Below are positions 4,575 to 5,698 of a stretch of 5,698 bases of DNA, piece by piece. A program made the translations under genes and the position numbers. The DNA lies in the NCBI GenBank assembly GCA_003175865.1, contig PSRF01000204.1:1-5698 (forward strand), given 5' to 3'. Position 1 is the first letter of the stretch, and every line of letters starts with the position of its first letter. The notes below the pieces were generated by a model. It had not been told where the DNA came from and did no database searches. It saw only the letters and a list, made by a program, of their open reading frames with translations. The DNA is from Blastocatellia bacterium (GTDB lineage Bacteria > Acidobacteriota > Blastocatellia > Pyrinomonadales > Pyrinomonadaceae).

Positions 4575-5698
4575 GCGCTCGCGCTGAGGTCGTGGCGCTC
4601 AAGCTTCAGGTAAAGACCACGACGCGTTAAGCCAAGCTCGCGTGCGGCGCGTGAGATGTTTCCGTTGTGACGACGAAGTGCGTCCGCGATCATACGACGT
4701 TCGACTTCTGCAAGTGCGTCGGCCAACGTACCACCAGTCGATTGAATGTTTGGTGCAGGCATCGATGCAATCGACGCCGCTGACGGTGCGGTTGGAGAAG
4801 AAGTACGTTTGAGTTCGGGTGATAGTTGTTCCGGTCCAATGATCGCTCCGTCTTCGGCGCGAGCAACAGTACGCTGAATCTCGTTGCAAAGTTGTCGGAC
4901 ATTGCCTGGCCAATCACTGACCATTAACAGATCCACCGCCTGCGGAGTAATTTGGATATCTTTGCGCCCAAACTTCGCAGAGTAGTGATTGATGTAGTAA
5001 TTGACGATGGTAGGAATTTCTGAACGACGTTCTCGCAGTGGCGGCACGCGCAAACGAATTACATTTAAGCGATAGTACAAATCTTCTCGGAAGCGTCCCT
5101 GCGAAACCATCTCTTCAAGGTCCGTGTTTGTTGCAGCAATGATGCGTACATCAACTTTGGTTGGTCGCTGTTCGCCGAGTGGTTGAATCTCGCCTTCCTG
5201 GAGGAACCGTAGAAGTTTAGGTTGTACATCGAGTGGCAGGTCGCCCACTTCATCGAGAAACAAGGTTCCACCAGCCGCTGTTCGAATTACACCAGGTGAG
5301 TCATTCACAGCACCCGTGAATGCACCACGTCGATAACCAAACAGATAACCTTCCGACAACTCTTTGGGTACGGCTGTGCAGTTAAAAGGAACAAACACTT
5401 TTGCGCGTCGCGAAGAGATTGCGTGAATTGCGCGAGCGACCAGTTCCTTTCCAGTGCCCGACTCGCCTGTTACCAACACCGTCACATCTGAGGATCGGAT
5501 CTTGTGAACTTCCTCGACGAGTTGTGTCATTGCCGGACTTGAATGAATAAAACCAGGCATCAGACTCGTACCGGTGAGTTCGTCAGACTGTTCACTATGG
5601 CCGCCCTTGTTTGCTCCAGCTCGAAGAGCACAAACATCCATCCCGAGCTCAACGACGCGAAGCAGTGGTTCGAGTGCGATTCCTTTTGGCAGGGAAGA
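4571..5698 (-). CDS. Sigma-54-dependent transcriptional activator, N-terminus beyond window edge
   Basis: The frame is open to the right edge; the ATG at 5641 is probably internal, since 19 codons before it (including [11 protein letters not shown]) read as protein. Numbered from that Met, the AAA+ domain has Walker A GESGTGKE (59-66), the sigma-54-contacting loop GAFTGA (106-111), Walker B GGTLFLDE (124-131), sensor I ATNTDL (170-175), the arginine-finger region [10 protein letters not shown] (182-191) and sensor [10 protein letters not shown] (244-251). A Ser/Ala/Pro-rich linker (about 280-300) leads to a Fis-type helix-turn-helix (about 305-350) with [20 protein letters not shown]. All residues needed for ATP hydrolysis and for opening sigma-54 promoters appear intact. 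The sensory domain lies off the window, so it cannot be said whether it is a receiver, GAF, FHA or TPR domain. Its stop overlaps the convergent zinc-ribbon copy 2 by 4 bp. It is a candidate activator for the secreted-repeat gene. Confidence 0.95.
   Translation of the reverse strand, partial: SSLPKGIALEPLLRVVELGMDVCALRAGANKGGHSEQSDELTGTSLMPGFIHSSPAMTQLVEEVHKIRSSDVTVLVTGESGTGKELVARAIHAISSRRAKVFVPFNCTAVPKELSEGYLFGYRRGAFTGAVNDSPGVIRTAAGGTLFLDEVGDLPLDVQPKLLRFLQEGEIQPLGEQRPTKVDVRIIAATNTDLEEMVSQGRFREDLYYRLNVIRLRVPPLRERRSEIPTIVNYYINHYSAKFGRKDIQITPQAVDLLMVSDWPGNVRQLCNEIQRTVARAEDGAIIGPEQLSPELKRTSSPTAPSAASIASMPAPNIQSTGGTLADALAEVERRMIADALRRHNGNISRAARELGLTRRGLYLKLERHDLSASA

Overview
The window looks like a chromosomal regulatory island from a free-living Gram-negative bacterium of roughly 50% GC. 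The gene families (cytoplasmic TPR histidine kinase hybrids, sigma-54 activators with the [12 protein letters not shown] loop, small CxxC/CxxC proteins with PGEWYL and YQHP motifs, and secreted peptides made of GTITGS repeats) recall Acidobacteriota, perhaps Blastocatellia. That placement is from memory of such families and was not searched.

Layout, left to right: (1) the 3' part of a TPR-only protein (+, 1-638); (2) a small secreted protein (-, 877-1167) with a signal peptide and six GTITGS repeats; (3) a 349-bp divergent control region (1168-1516) with several repeated motifs; (4) an 800-residue soluble TPR / histidine kinase / receiver hybrid (+, 1517-3919) whose TPR region is about 55% identical to the protein at 1-638; (5) a 68-residue zinc-ribbon-like protein (-, 3916-4122); (6) a 227-bp divergent region with two overlapping sigma-70-like promoters; (7) a 74-residue paralogue of the first zinc-ribbon protein (+, 4350-4574); (8) the C-terminal 375 residues of a sigma-54-dependent activator (-, 4571 to beyond the right edge).

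The six genes alternate strictly in strand (+ - + - + -). Both zinc-ribbon genes end in a 4-bp stop-codon overlap with a large regulator: the kinase on one side and the sigma-54 activator on the other. Two paralogous pairs (TPR/TPR-kinase and the zinc ribbons) lie within 5.7 kb, so local duplication has shaped the region.

A working model, not shown by the sequence: the exported GTITGS-repeat protein lies between two genes for TPR proteins. This recalls Gram-positive systems in which TPR receptors are encoded next to an exported pro-peptide. The kinase receiver has no DNA-binding output and the peptide gene has an imperfect sigma-54-like element, so the activator at the right could be part of the same circuit. 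The zinc-ribbon pair has no assigned function.
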